64,000 nt of DNA from Sinorhizobium americanum (lineage in GTDB: Bacteria > Pseudomonadota > Alphaproteobacteria > Rhizobiales > Rhizobiaceae). The notes under the pieces were generated by a model. That model was not told the DNA's origin. It made no database searches and was given only the letters and a program-made list of their open reading frames with translations. The position numbers were made by a program, and so were the translations under genes. The stretch covers positions 27,254-91,253 of the forward strand of contig NZ_LNQC01000077.1 in the NCBI RefSeq assembly GCF_001651855.1, read 5' to 3'. The first letter of the stretch is position 1, and each line of letters opens with the position of its first letter. Below are positions 1 through 8,805 of the stretch, one piece after another.

Positions 1-118
1 ACCGCCTCGGCAATGCTTTCGGCCATGATCTGAGTATCCTGTGAGTTGCCGCGTCCTTTACAGGCTCAGGGGCCAATATGCAATTGACTGCTGGGAGACC
101 GACCCTGCTTATGGCGGA

Positions 119-595
119 ATGACCATGCACAATTCCAAAGACCACCCTGCTCTCGCCCTCGTCCGTCTGCCGCACGCGCAAGACCTAGACCTGCCTGCCT
201 ATGAGACGGCTGGGGCGGCGGGCATGGACCTGCGCGCCGCCGTGCCCGCCGACCAGCCGATGACGATTCCTCCGGGCGGGCGCGCGCTGGTGCCGACGGG
301 GTTCATCTTCGAAATACCCGCCGGCTACGAAGGCCAGATCAGGCCGCGCTCCGGCCTCGCCTTCAAGCATGGCATCACCTGCCTCAACACGCCGGGCACG
401 ATCGACAGCGATTATCGCGGCGAGGTGAAGGTGCTGCTCGTCAATCTCGGCGAGGCGGATTTCATCGTCGAGCGCGCCATGCGCATCGCCCAGATGGTGA
501 TCGCCCCGGTGGCCCAGGTGGCGATCCGCGAGGCGGACGGCGCCACGGCGACCGAGCGCGGCGCCGGCGGTTTCGGCTCGACAGGCGCTAACTAA
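119..595 (+). CDS. dut: dUTP diphosphatase (dUTPase), trimeric type
   Basis: Hydrolyses dUTP to dUMP and diphosphate, which keeps uracil out of DNA and supplies dUMP for thymidylate synthesis; cytosolic homotrimer. From the ATG at 119 the protein has 158 residues, normal for the family. All five dUTPase motifs are visible: AGMDLRA (34-40), the RPRSGLA region (75-81), [11 protein letters not shown] (93-103), MRIAQMVI, and the C-terminal [10 protein letters not shown] arm that closes over the active site. The frame is open back to 41, but those upstream residues look non-native. An ATG at 125 is an alternative start with a slightly better placed purine stretch. The gene converges on an Lrp-family gene, with a palindrome in between. 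Confidence 0.95.
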   Translation: MTMHNSKDHPALALVRLPHAQDLDLPAYETAGAAGMDLRAAVPADQPMTIPPGGRALVPTGFIFEIPAGYEGQIRPRSGLAFKHGITCLNTPGTIDSDYRGEVKVLLVNLGEADFIVERAMRIAQMVIAPVAQVAIREADGATATERGAGGFGSTGAN

Positions 596-643
596 TGCAT
601 GTCGCCCAAAAGTGTGCAGCGGTTTTGGGATAACGACATGCAT
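595..643. repeat. Palindromic element between convergent dut and lrp
   Basis: Nested inverted repeats: ATGCATGTCG (595-604) pairs with CGACATGCAT (634-643), and CCCAAAA (605-611) pairs with TTTTGGG (623-629). It begins at the dut stop codon and ends 10 bases before the stop of the convergent regulator gene, so it could act as a bidirectional terminator. I recall similar palindromes as common in rhizobial intergenic regions, but that is memory, not a search. No second full copy was seen in this window. Confidence 0.6.
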
Positions 644-653
644 AAACAAGAAT

Positions 654-1088
654 CTATAGCGGCGGCAGGCGGCGCTTGACCGGCGTCGACTTGACGATCG
701 ACGTGTTGGTCTGCGCCTTTTCGGCGATGCGATCGAGGATCGTGTCGAGCTCGCCCATGTCACGGACGAGCATCTTGGCGACGAAGCAATCGTCGCCGGT
801 GATCTTGTCGCACTCGACGATCTCCGGCGTCTCCTGGATCAGCTTTTCGACGATATGCAACATGCCCGGCATCGGCCTGACGCGGACCACCGCCTGCAGC
901 GGATAGCCGAGCCGTGCCGGATTGACGGAGACGGTGAAGCCATTGATCACGCCGCGCTCCTCAAGCTTGCGCAGCCTCTCGGCCGCGCTCGGCGAAGAGA
1001 GGCCCGCTTCCAGCGCGAGTTCTTTCAGCGACACGCGGGCGTTCGCGGCGAGAATTTCCAGGATACGACGGTCCAGTTCGTCCAACAT
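654..1088 (-). CDS. Lrp/AsnC family transcriptional regulator
   Basis: DNA-binding regulator of the feast/famine family, 144 residues from the ATG at 1086-1088, with an N-terminal winged helix-turn-helix (about residues 4-45, including SLKELALEAGLSSPSAAER) and a C-terminal RAM-type ligand domain. The frame is open further upstream (to 1130), but the protein starting MLDELDRRIL matches the usual Lrp N-terminus. It is divergent from an EamA transporter across 138 bases; Lrp genes often sit next to the amino-acid or metabolite exporter they control, so that exporter is the likely target. The effector is unknown. Confidence 0.9.
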   Translation of the reverse strand: MLDELDRRILEILAANARVSLKELALEAGLSSPSAAERLRKLEERGVINGFTVSVNPARLGYPLQAVVRVRPMPGMLHIVEKLIQETPEIVECDKITGDDCFVAKMLVRDMGELDTILDRIAEKAQTNTSIVKSTPVKRRLPPL

Positions 1089-1226
1089 CCGCAACTCCAA
1101 TAAGCCACTACTAGGCAATTCTCCTCCCATAATTAGGCATCATTTCACATTCTCCTTCGCAAATCCATATATTTGCATCAGCAGACTCATTACTCTGGCG
1201 GTCAAATCAGGAGTGGAGCGAGAGCG

Positions 1227-2141
1227 ATGAGCAGCGATTTGCGGCGCGGAAGCGCGGAAATGACGGCGGCAATGCTGATTTCGGGGACGATCGGCTGGTT
1301 CGTGCTGATGTCGGGACAGCCGGTCGCCGGCGTCGTCTTCTGGCGCTGCATCTTCGGGGCCGTGACGCTGGCCATTCTTGCCGTGGTGCTTGGCCTGATC
1401 GATCTCAGGCAGTTGCGGCCGAGGACCGTCGTTCTCTCGGTGCTTGGCGGTGTGGCGATCGTCGTCAACTGGCTGCTGCTTTTCGAAGCCTATTCGCACG
1501 CCTCGATCTCGATTGCGACGATGGTCTACAACACGCAGCCCTTCATGCTGCTGGGGCTCGGGGCGCTTTTTCTCGGCGAAAAGATCACGTCCACCAAGCT
1601 CTTCTGGCTCTCGGTCTCCTTCATCGGCATGTTGGCGATCGTCTCAGCCAAGCCGGCAGGCGGCGCCGGAACCGATCACTATCTCGCAGGCATCGCCCTC
1701 TCGCTCGCCGCCGCCTTCTTCTACGCCATTGCCGCGATCGTCACCAAGCTGCTCAAGGGCACGCCGCCGCAGCTTATCGCGCTGATTCAGGTCGTGACCG
1801 GCGCCGCGATGCTCGCCCCCTTCGCCATGACTGGGCCACTGCCGCAAAGCGCGCTCCAGTGGACGTTGCTGGTCACGGTCGGCGTCGTTCATACCGGGCT
1901 CATGTACATCCTGCTCTATGGCGCGATCCAGCGGCTGCCGACCCATGTGACGGGCGCGCTTTCCTTCATCTACCCGATCGCGGCGATCCTCGTCGACCGA
2001 CTGGCCTTCGGGCACCAATTGCAGCCGGTGCAGATCCTGGGATCGGCCGCGATCCTGCTGGCAGCGGCCGGCACCAATCTCGGCTGGACCCTTCGTTCGG
2101 CCCCAAGTATCAAGCAACACGCCGGACGGAGCACCTCATGA
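1227..2141 (+). CDS. EamA/DMT-family transporter
   Basis: Inner-membrane exporter of the drug/metabolite transporter superfamily, 304 residues with about ten hydrophobic segments arranged as two EamA repeats (the first starts near MLISGTIGWFVLM; the second contains the LAAAFFYAIAAIVTKLL segment). The ATG at 1227 has GGAG about 15 bases upstream. Substrate unknown; the divergent Lrp-family gene suggests an amino acid or related metabolite. The stop codon overlaps the start of the next gene as ATGA, so the two are probably translationally coupled. Confidence 0.88.
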   Translation: MSSDLRRGSAEMTAAMLISGTIGWFVLMSGQPVAGVVFWRCIFGAVTLAILAVVLGLIDLRQLRPRTVVLSVLGGVAIVVNWLLLFEAYSHASISIATMVYNTQPFMLLGLGALFLGEKITSTKLFWLSVSFIGMLAIVSAKPAGGAGTDHYLAGIALSLAAAFFYAIAAIVTKLLKGTPPQLIALIQVVTGAAMLAPFAMTGPLPQSALQWTLLVTVGVVHTGLMYILLYGAIQRLPTHVTGALSFIYPIAAILVDRLAFGHQLQPVQILGSAAILLAAAGTNLGWTLRSAPSIKQHAGRSTS

Positions 2142-2443
2142 TCACCTGCTACCTGAAATATGTCATCGATCCCTACAAGCTCAAGGAATTCGAGCATTAC
2201 GCCAAGCTCTGGATTCCGCTGGTGAACCGGCTCGGCGGCAGCCATCACGGCTATTTCATGCCGCATGAGGGCGCCAACAATATCGCGCTGGCGCTTTTCA
2301 GCTTTCCCTCGCTTGCCGCTTACGAGAGCTATCGCGAGAAGATGGCTGCGGATTGCGAATGCCAGGCGGCCTTCGCCTATGCCGAGGAGACGCGCTGCAT
2401 CGTCAGCTACGAGCGCAGCTTCATGCGCCCCGTGTTTGAATGA
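2138..2443 (+). CDS. NIPSNAP family protein
   Basis: Small protein of 101 residues with a dimeric alpha/beta-barrel (ferredoxin-like) NIPSNAP fold, recognised from the opening MITCYLKYVIDPYKLKEFE and the W-I-P-L-V segment. Molecular function is not established for the bacterial family. Its ATG overlaps the upstream transporter stop (ATGA), so it is the second gene of that operon. Its last 23 bases overlap the end of the convergent ChaC-like gene. Confidence 0.85.
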   Translation: MITCYLKYVIDPYKLKEFEHYAKLWIPLVNRLGGSHHGYFMPHEGANNIALALFSFPSLAAYESYREKMAADCECQAAFAYAEETRCIVSYERSFMRPVFE

Positions 2444-3158
2444 GCTCGCTTGACGCCGCGGCTCCATCGCGCTCGATGCACTCCGCAACGAGCGCTTGCA
2501 GGCGCCACAAATTGCGGTCCCGAATACCCCTGGCCTCGAGATGCGTTACCGTGTTGAGGAGATACTCCGCGCCCGAGCCGACATGGCCGCAGGCGCGCGC
2601 CAGGACTTCGGCGACGGCCTCGAGGGGAAGGCTTCCGGCATAAAATGCCGAAGCGCGGTTCATGACGAAACTCAGGGCGGGAACGGATCCCTGTGCCGTC
2701 TCGACCTTGATCCAGCGGGGCATGCTGTTGGGCGGCTTGTAGGTGAACTCACGCCGGAACAGCCTTGCGAGCTGGCCTTCGAGGTCGTCGTTCGGCAGCT
2801 CGTAGAGAACGCCGCGGCACTGCCCGCCGCGATCGAGGGCCATCATGAGGCCCGGCTCATCGGGCGTTCCCCGAAAGCGAAGCATCCGCAAGCAGAACGA
2901 TCGATGCCAGCCCCGGGCGATGCCGATTTCTTCCCTGACATGCTCGATCTCCGGCCTCCAGATCAGTGATCCATAGGCGAAGAGCAAGGTTGGCAAACCC
3001 GGGGCCGGATGGCTCTTCATTATGCGCGCCACCCAGTCGTTATAGTCCGTATCTGTGTGCAGTTGCGCTCCGGGTCCCGGACCGCCGTCCGCAATCGCTC
3101 TGTGGACCTGCGCAACATGGGCCGCGGTCAAGCTGAAGGATGTTGATCTGCCGGACAT
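2421..3158 (-). CDS. ChaC-like gamma-glutamylcyclotransferase
   Basis: Predicted cytosolic enzyme that cleaves glutathione, or other gamma-glutamyl compounds, to 5-oxoproline plus the remaining peptide. The 245-residue protein carries the substrate-binding signature FAYGSLIWRPE (around residues 60-70) typical of ChaC proteins, followed by the GWHRSFCL segment and an R-G-V-L-Y-E-L block. The start ATG at 3158 is chosen because the upstream extension is arginine-rich and shows no homology I recognise. It converges on and slightly overlaps the NIPSNAP gene. ChaC length is usually about 180-240 residues, so this is near the upper end because of an N-terminal extension of about 45 residues. Confidence 0.85.
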   Translation of the reverse strand: MSGRSTSFSLTAAHVAQVHRAIADGGPGPGAQLHTDTDYNDWVARIMKSHPAPGLPTLLFAYGSLIWRPEIEHVREEIGIARGWHRSFCLRMLRFRGTPDEPGLMMALDRGGQCRGVLYELPNDDLEGQLARLFRREFTYKPPNSMPRWIKVETAQGSVPALSFVMNRASAFYAGSLPLEAVAEVLARACGHVGSGAEYLLNTVTHLEARGIRDRNLWRLQALVAECIERDGAAASSELIQTRGA

Positions 3159-3238
3159 GGTCAATATCTCCGCCACGCCGAAGAGGATCGCGCAGCGGTC
3201 CCCTGGATGCAAGCTGGCCTTTCGCGGGTGACCTCGCT

Positions 3239-3871
3239 CTACCGGCGCGCCTCGGCAGCCATGTGGACCGCGAGGCTGGCCAGCACGGTGCTCATCATCC
3301 AGCGCTGCACCAGCATGAAGAGGGGGCGGCCTGCGAGGAAGGCAGCGACCGACCCGGCGGTTACCGCGATCAGCGCGTTGACGGTGACGCTGATTGCGAT
3401 CTGCAGGCTGCCGAAAACGAGCGACTGCAGGAGCACGCTTCCGGATTCCGGTCGGATGAACTGCGGCAGCAGCGAAAGGTAGAGCGCCGCCACTTTCGGG
3501 TTGAGCAGGCTGGTGACGAGGCCCATGACGAAGAGCTTGCGCGGTCCGTCCTGCCGCAGGTCGCGGACCTGGAACGGCGAGCGACCGCCGGGCTTCACGG
3601 CCTGCCAGGCGAGGAAAAGAAGATAGAGGGCGCCGGCGAAGCACAGCGCGTTATGGGCGAAAGGGACGGCGAGCAACAGGGCGGTGATGCCGAGCGCCGC
3701 GAAGACCATGTAGAAGACGAAGCCGAATGCCACGCCGCCGAGCGAGACGAGGCCGGCCGCCGGCCCCTGGCAGAGCGAGCGCGAGATCAGGTAGATCATG
3801 TTCGGACCCGGCGTCAGCACCATGCCGAGCGCAATCAGCGCGAAGCCGACGAGATTGTGAATTTCGGGCAT
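3239..3871 (-). CDS. LysE family translocator
   Basis: Inner-membrane amino-acid or metabolite exporter of the LysE/RhtB family, 210 residues, about six hydrophobic segments. The family signature is near the N-terminus: [17 protein letters not shown], including the conserved GPN. Start ATG at 3871; a longer frame reaches 3907 but adds residues not typical of LysE. It lies 80 bases upstream of the ChaC-like gene on the same strand and is divergent from cysK. The substrate cannot be read from sequence; cysteine or another thiol metabolite would fit the neighbours but is a guess. Confidence 0.9.
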   Translation of the reverse strand: MPEIHNLVGFALIALGMVLTPGPNMIYLISRSLCQGPAAGLVSLGGVAFGFVFYMVFAALGITALLLAVPFAHNALCFAGALYLLFLAWQAVKPGGRSPFQVRDLRQDGPRKLFVMGLVTSLLNPKVAALYLSLLPQFIRPESGSVLLQSLVFGSLQIAISVTVNALIAVTAGSVAAFLAGRPLFMLVQRWMMSTVLASLAVHMAAEARR

Positions 3872-4151
3872 GACCGGTCCCCTTCCGCAGTTTTCCGGAG
3901 GGTGCACGGCTCAACGACTCGCGGGCAACGCCGTTCTTGTCACCGGGTCAATTTTTGCGAGCGATGCTGCGGCGCTCTCAAGCGAAATTTCCCTTGCCGC
4001 GATTTCACCGATCGGAAAAAGATTCTCCGACCGGCCAATTTGCTATCGCTTTTTCCTCCGCCTGCCCGAATCCGGCGCTTTCCGGCTCTGGAATGGACCG
4101 TTGATTGTTCCTATTCTCATGGCAACCATCTTGAGCAACGGGAGAAGCACA

Positions 4152-5120
4152 ATGGCAGAAGCGCGCAAGCCCGGCCGCGGCCGCGTCTTTTCATCGATCA
4201 CCGAAACGATCGGCGACACGCCCATCGTGCGGCTGGACAGGCTCGCCAGGGAAAAAGGCGTGAGGGCGAACCTGCTTGCCAAGCTGGAGTTCTTCAATCC
4301 GATCGCCTCGGTCAAGGACCGCATCGGTGTTGCGATGATCGAAGCGCTCGAGGCAGAGGGCAGGATCACGCCCGACCGGACGACGCTGATCGAGCCGACA
4401 TCGGGCAATACGGGCATAGCGCTTGCCTTCGTCGCCGCTGCCAAGGGCTACAGGCTGATCCTCACCATGCCGGAAACGATGTCGGTCGAGCGACGCAAGA
4501 TGCTAACGCTCCTCGGCGCCGAACTGGTGCTGACGGAAGGGGCAAAGGGCATGAAGGGCGCCATCGCCAAGGCGCAGGAGCTCACGGAGACGCTGCCGGA
4601 CGCCGTCATTCCGCAACAGTTCGAAAATCCGGCCAATCCGGAGATCCACCGCCGGACGACTGCCGAGGAAATCTGGAACGACACCGAGGGAAGCGTCGAC
4701 ATTCTCGTTTCCGGCATCGGCACCGGCGGCACGATCACCGGCGCCGGCCAGGTGCTGAAGGCGCGCAAGCCGTCGGTCAAGGTGATCGCCGTCGAGCCCG
4801 AGGAATCGCCGGTTCTCTCCGGCGGCGCGCCCGGACCGCACAAGATCCAGGGGATCGGCGCCGGCTTCGCGCCGCCGATCCTCGACACGTCGATCTATGA
4901 CGAGGTCGTCACCGTGAGTGCGGGCGAAGCTGTCGAATTGGCCCGCCTCGTCGCCAGGCTCGAAGGCGTGCCGGTCGGCATCTCCTCCGGTGCTGCGCTC
5001 CAGGCAGCGATCGAAGTCGGCCGGCGCGAGGAAAATGCCGGCAAGACCATCGTCGTGATCATACCGTCTTTTGCCGAGCGATATCTCTCGACGGTGTTGT
5101 TCGAAGGGCTTGGCGCGTAG
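4152..5120 (+). CDS. cysK: Cysteine synthase A (O-acetylserine sulfhydrylase)
   Basis: PLP enzyme that makes L-cysteine from O-acetylserine and sulfide in the cytosol. 322 residues, as expected. The PLP lysine is K55 in NPIASVKDR; the substrate loop TSGNTG is at 83-88; the glycine-rich phosphate-binding loop [11 protein letters not shown] follows mid-protein. The start at 4152 follows GGGAGAAG about 8 bases upstream; the frame stays open to 3870, but that stretch runs into the divergent LysE promoter. The 280-base divergent gap holds the promoters of both genes; I could not identify a specific operator. Confidence 0.96.
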   Translation: MAEARKPGRGRVFSSITETIGDTPIVRLDRLAREKGVRANLLAKLEFFNPIASVKDRIGVAMIEALEAEGRITPDRTTLIEPTSGNTGIALAFVAAAKGYRLILTMPETMSVERRKMLTLLGAELVLTEGAKGMKGAIAKAQELTETLPDAVIPQQFENPANPEIHRRTTAEEIWNDTEGSVDILVSGIGTGGTITGAGQVLKARKPSVKVIAVEPEESPVLSGGAPGPHKIQGIGAGFAPPILDTSIYDEVVTVSAGEAVELARLVARLEGVPVGISSGAALQAAIEVGRREENAGKTIVVIIPSFAERYLSTVLFEGLGA

Positions 5121-5297
5121 AGGCGCAGCACTGCAGAGCGGGATGAGAGGACGTGCTCCGTTTCCGCCCATACCGCGCTTGATCCCTTCGCTGTTCAGCG
5201 ATCTCGTCCCAAGCAGGTCTTGTTCATGAGGTCGGCCTTGGTCGAAGCCGCTTTAGCATTCTCGGCATCTCCCTCAACGCTCGGAAAGCACGATGCG

Positions 5298-5355
5298 TCG
5301 ATTCAAAGTGTTACAGCGTCCTTTGCGCGCCTGGAGAGACGCGCGGCGCCGTAAC
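5298..5355 (+). repeat. Rhizobial palindromic repeat B, partial copy 1
   Basis: Contains GATTCAAAGTGTTACAGCG followed by CCTTTGCGCGCC and the complementary arm ending GGCGCCGTAAC. It matches the right half of the copy at 22201-22296 and the reverse complement of the copy at 31681-31780. It lies in the gap between cysK and the convergent gene at 5382. Confidence 0.7.
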
Positions 5356-5381
5356 GCAGTATGCTTCGGCGTTCCGTGGCA

Positions 5382-5918
5382 CTATCTCGCAATTCCGGGG
5401 CAAAGGCTTTGAAAAATTTCGAGCCTCTCGGCGTAGGAGGCAAGCGAAAGGTTTGGGAGAAAAGCTTCGTCACCATCACGGCGAATGAGATAGTCCGTCT
5501 CCGACAGCAGCCCTTGCTTGATCATTTCCGGAGACTGCCTGGCCGAGCCGTGAAAGGAGTAGCTGGAACCATGCATGTCCGTCCAGGTGCGCTCGACGCA
5601 ATTGCCGGTGACGCGGTCAGCAAGTTTCGTCGTTGCGATCACGTCTGTGATGCAGCGAGGCGAATTATCGCGGAGATATTCGACGCAGAAGACTTTCGCA
5701 TCCTGAAGCGTGTGCTTCAGGCGGATGACCGCGCTTACCGTTCCAATTCCCTCTTTCGCAACGATCGTCATCGTCATGCCGATCCTCGTTCCATAGGAGA
5801 GTTTGCTTGGGTCCTCGGACACTGCAGACCCCTCGGATGGCCCGAGCAGAATGCCCGTCACTACGGCGACCGGCATAACGAAACGGTTTGGTTGGAGGGT
5901 GCCGTTGAAGGGGAACAC
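5382..5918 (-). CDS. Hypothetical secreted protein
   Basis: 178 residues, no family recognised. The N-terminal part (about residues 12-33: FVMPVAVVTGILLGP then small residues) could be a signal peptide with cleavage near SAVSED; an internal ATG at 5876 would start just before this hydrophobic stretch and may be the real start. The mature part has four cysteines (FCVEY, RCITD, NCVER, LCPGI), which could form two periplasmic disulfides. It ends 27 bases beyond a partial palindromic repeat and lies immediately downstream of comM on the same strand. Codon use looks normal for the window, so I regard it as real, but the function is unknown. Confidence 0.6.
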   Translation of the reverse strand: MFPFNGTLQPNRFVMPVAVVTGILLGPSEGSAVSEDPSKLSYGTRIGMTMTIVAKEGIGTVSAVIRLKHTLQDAKVFCVEYLRDNSPRCITDVIATTKLADRVTGNCVERTWTDMHGSSYSFHGSARQSPEMIKQGLLSETDYLIRRDGDEAFLPNLSLASYAERLEIFQSLCPGIAR

Positions 5919-5972
5919 GATAGCGGGGCCTTGCGAGATAATTTGGATCTGTGCAACGGGGCCGAGCGATCG

Positions 5973-7505
5973 CTACGCGGCCGCCGGCAGGCGCTCGCCG
6001 GCGACGCGATAGGAGATCGCTTCGGCGAGATGGATGCGCCCGACGGTCGGTGCCTCGTCGAGATCGGCGAGCGTGCGGGCCACCTTCAGCACCCGATGAT
6101 AGCCACGTGCGGAGAATTTCATCTTTTCCGCAGCGTCACGCAGGAGCTGGAGGCCGGCGGCGTCGGGTTCGGCGATCCTCTCGATCATCGCCGTCGACGC
6201 CCGGGCATTGCTCGTCAATTGCGGGTGGCCGAGGGCGGCGAAGCGATCACTCTGCAGCTCGCGGGCGCGGGCGACGCGTCTGGCGACGGCCGCGCTCGCC
6301 TCGGCCGTGCCCGGGCGGATGAGGTCGGCGGCGCTGACGGCGGGCACGTCGATGCGGATGTCGATGCGGTCCATCAGCGGGCCCGAGATTCGCGCCTGGT
6401 AATCGGCCATGCAGCGCGGGCCGCGGGCGCAACTGCGGCCCGGCTCGCCGGCCATGCCGCAGCGGCAGGGGTTCATCGCGGCGACGAGCTGGATCGCCGC
6501 CGGGTAGCTCACACGGTGATTGGCACGGGCGATGACGCATTCGGCGGTTTCGAGCGGCTGGCGCAGCGCGTCGAGCACCTGCGGCGGGAATTCCGGAAAC
6601 TCGTCGAGAAACAGGACGCCGTGATGGGCAAGCGACGCTTCGCCGGGTTTTGCCCGCAAACCGCCGCCGATCAGCGCCGCCATGGTGGCGGAATGGTGCG
6701 GCGCCCGGAAGGGCCGGCGGTCGGAGAGCTTGCCACCCGGCAGTTGACCGGCGATCGAATGGATCATCGACACTTCGAGCAACTCGGACGGCGACAGCGG
6801 CGGCAGGATCGACGGCAGCCGCGCGGCGAGCATCGACTTGCCGGAACCGGGCGGGCCGACCATCAGCAGATTATGGTTTCCTGCGGCGGCCACCTCCAGC
6901 GCCCGCTTGGCGCTTTCCTGGCCCTTGATGTCGGCGAGGTCGGGAAGGGTGGCGGCTGCCGCGCGGATGGCGGGCTCGGGGCGCGAGAGCACCTGCGTGC
7001 CGCGGAAATGATTGGCGATGGCGATCAGGCTGCGCGGCGCGAGGATCTCGTTCTCCGACCCGGCCCAGGCCGCTTCCGCACCGCTTTCGACCGGGCAGAT
7101 CAGCCCCTTGCCGAGCGCATTGGCACCGATTGCCGCCGGCAGCGCACCGGCGACCGGCGCGATCGTGCCGTCGAGATTGAGCTCGCCGATGACGACATAG
7201 CCGGAAAGGGCATCGGCGGGAATGGCGCCGAGCGCCGCCATCAGCCCGAGCGCGACTGCGAGATCGAAATGGCTGCCTTCCTTGGGCAGGTCGGCCGGCG
7301 CCAGGTTGACGGTCACTCGTTTCGCCGGCAGCGCCAGGCCGGAAGCGTGCAGCGCCGCCTGGACGCGCTCGCGGCTTTCGGCGACCGCCTTGTCCGGCAG
7401 GCCGACGATCTGCATGCCGACCTTGCCTGGGGCCACCATTACCTGGACGTCGACCGGAACGCCCTCGATACCCTGAAACGCAACCGTGCTGACGCGCGCG
7501 ACCAT
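5973..7505 (-). CDS. comM: YifB/ComM family Mg-chelatase-like AAA+ ATPase
   Basis: AAA+ helicase-type ATPase of the ComM/YifB family; in naturally transformable bacteria ComM promotes branch migration during integration of donor DNA, and in alphaproteobacteria it is commonly under LexA control. 510 residues, the usual length. Order: N-terminal Lon-like domain (about 1-170), Walker A GPPGSGKS near 220, Walker B VLFLDEFPEF, a cysteine cluster (CRCG..C....C) near 345-370, and a C-terminal Mg-chelatase domain. The ATG at 7505 is preferred over the open frame to 7568. A LexA-type box lies 83 bases upstream (7588-7602). Confidence 0.95.
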   Translation of the reverse strand: MVARVSTVAFQGIEGVPVDVQVMVAPGKVGMQIVGLPDKAVAESRERVQAALHASGLALPAKRVTVNLAPADLPKEGSHFDLAVALGLMAALGAIPADALSGYVVIGELNLDGTIAPVAGALPAAIGANALGKGLICPVESGAEAAWAGSENEILAPRSLIAIANHFRGTQVLSRPEPAIRAAAATLPDLADIKGQESAKRALEVAAAGNHNLLMVGPPGSGKSMLAARLPSILPPLSPSELLEVSMIHSIAGQLPGGKLSDRRPFRAPHHSATMAALIGGGLRAKPGEASLAHHGVLFLDEFPEFPPQVLDALRQPLETAECVIARANHRVSYPAAIQLVAAMNPCRCGMAGEPGRSCARGPRCMADYQARISGPLMDRIDIRIDVPAVSAADLIRPGTAEASAAVARRVARARELQSDRFAALGHPQLTSNARASTAMIERIAEPDAAGLQLLRDAAEKMKFSARGYHRVLKVARTLADLDEAPTVGRIHLAEAISYRVAGERLPAAA

Positions 7506-7587
7506 GATGCCCCCATTGCTCCGGCCTGCATCGCACAACCGCCGCCGGTAGCAAGCCAAATCTTGCACGGTACGCGCTTAAAAACAA

Positions 7588-7602
7588 GAACAATAATAGA
7601 AC
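7588..7602 (-). promoter_or_regulatory. LexA (SOS) box upstream of comM
   Basis: Exact GAAC-AATAATA-GAAC, read on the comM strand as GTTCTATTATTGTTC, which is the alphaproteobacterial LexA consensus GTTC-N7-GTTC. It lies 83-97 bases upstream of the comM ATG in an A/T-rich stretch, a normal place for a LexA-repressed promoter. Confidence 0.85.
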
Positions 7603-7680
7603 AAACGCGCGTGGCGTGAAATCGGCGTGCCGGCGGCATGCCGATCAGGCTGGTCGAACTTTCTTAGGCGCTTGCGGAGG

Positions 7681-8628
7681 TCAGCCGCGCTTCTTCTCGA
7701 TCGCGTCCCAGAGCAGGCTCGCGACATCGGAACCGCCGAATTTCTTGACCTCGCGGATGCCCGTCGGCGAGGTGACGTTGATCTCGGTCATGTAATCGCC
7801 GATAACGTCGATGCCGACGAACAGGAAGCCGCGGGCTTTCAGCGCCGGGCCGATGCGGGCGCATATTTCCTTCTCGCGCGCCGTAAGCTCGGTCGCCTCG
7901 GCGCGCCCGCCGACATGCATGTTGGACCGGGCGTCATGCTCTGCCGGCACCCGGTTGATGGCGCCGACCGGCTCACCGTCGACGAGCAGGATGCGCTTGT
8001 CGCCTTTTCTGACCGCCGGCAGGTATTCCTGGGCGATGAAGGGTTCGCGGAACATCTGGCCGAACATTTCGAGCAGCGAGGAGAGATTGCGGTCGTCGCG
8101 CGCCGAATGGAAGACCCCGGCGCCGCCATTGCCGTAGAGCGGCTTCAGGATGATGTCGCCCATTTCCTCACGGAAGCGGGCGATCTCGCTCGCATCGCGG
8201 GTGATCAGCGTCCTCGGCATCAGGTCGGGGAACTCGGTGACGAAGATTTTTTCCGGCGAATTGCGGACCCAGGCGGGGTCGTTGACGACGAGCGTCTTTG
8301 GGTGCAGCCGCTCCAGGAGGTGGGTCGAAGTGATATAGGCCATGTCGAACGGCGGATCCTGGCGAAGCAGGATGACGTCCATGGTCGAAAGATCGATCCG
8401 CTCCGGCTCGTCCAGGGTGAAGTGGTCGCCCTTGACGTCGCGCAGCGTCATCTGCTGTGCGGTCGCATAGACCTTGCCGTCGCGCAGCGACAGCTTGTCG
8501 GGCGTGTAATGGAACAGCCTATAGCCGCGAGCCTGCGCCTCGAGGCTCATGGCAAAGGTGGAATCGCCCGCAATGGTGATGCCCGACACATGGTCCATCT
8601 GGACCCCGACATTGACGATTCCTGCCAT
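7681..8628 (-). CDS. gshB: Glutathione synthetase
   Basis: ATP-grasp ligase that joins gamma-glutamylcysteine and glycine to give glutathione in the cytosol. 315 residues from the ATG at 8628 ([12 protein letters not shown]), the usual length. Visible family blocks are the N-terminal DSTFAM segment, [23 protein letters not shown] (ATP-grasp loop), and the metal-binding [15 protein letters not shown] near the C-terminus. The frame is open to 8700, but that extension is not typical. It is flanked by comM and by the ugp/EEP block. Together with the ChaC-like gene, the window encodes both synthesis and degradation of glutathione. Confidence 0.96.
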   Translation of the reverse strand: MAGIVNVGVQMDHVSGITIAGDSTFAMSLEAQARGYRLFHYTPDKLSLRDGKVYATAQQMTLRDVKGDHFTLDEPERIDLSTMDVILLRQDPPFDMAYITSTHLLERLHPKTLVVNDPAWVRNSPEKIFVTEFPDLMPRTLITRDASEIARFREEMGDIILKPLYGNGGAGVFHSARDDRNLSSLLEMFGQMFREPFIAQEYLPAVRKGDKRILLVDGEPVGAINRVPAEHDARSNMHVGGRAEATELTAREKEICARIGPALKARGFLFVGIDVIGDYMTEINVTSPTGIREVKKFGGSDVASLLWDAIEKKRG

Positions 8629-8805
8629 TTTCCCGTTCCCGTTGGATCCTTGGCCGCATTCGCCCGAGGCGGATATCGCTTCGGCGAAATTATACAGCAA
8701 TTCAAAGCGCTACCGCGACGATCATGCACCGGCAACGGCGGATGGCACCGCAGAAAGCCCGCCACATGTAGAATGCGCACGGCGCTTAGGCAAGAAGACC
8801 GGCGC

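Noticed and set aside
1..32. Possible partial gene at the left edge: a minus-strand start (ATG at 25-27, reading MAESIAEA, with AGGA upstream) or the last codons of a plus-strand gene ending TGA at 30-32.
   Set aside because: Only nine or ten codons are inside the window and both readings are possible, so neither can be supported.
3140..4900. A 586-codon plus-strand frame across the lysE and cysK region.
   Set aside because: It overlaps two well-supported genes in other frames and has a charged low-complexity composition typical of shadows.
5361..7619. A 752-codon plus-strand frame opposite comM.
   Set aside because: Shadow of comM; composition is atypical and there is no recognisable motif.
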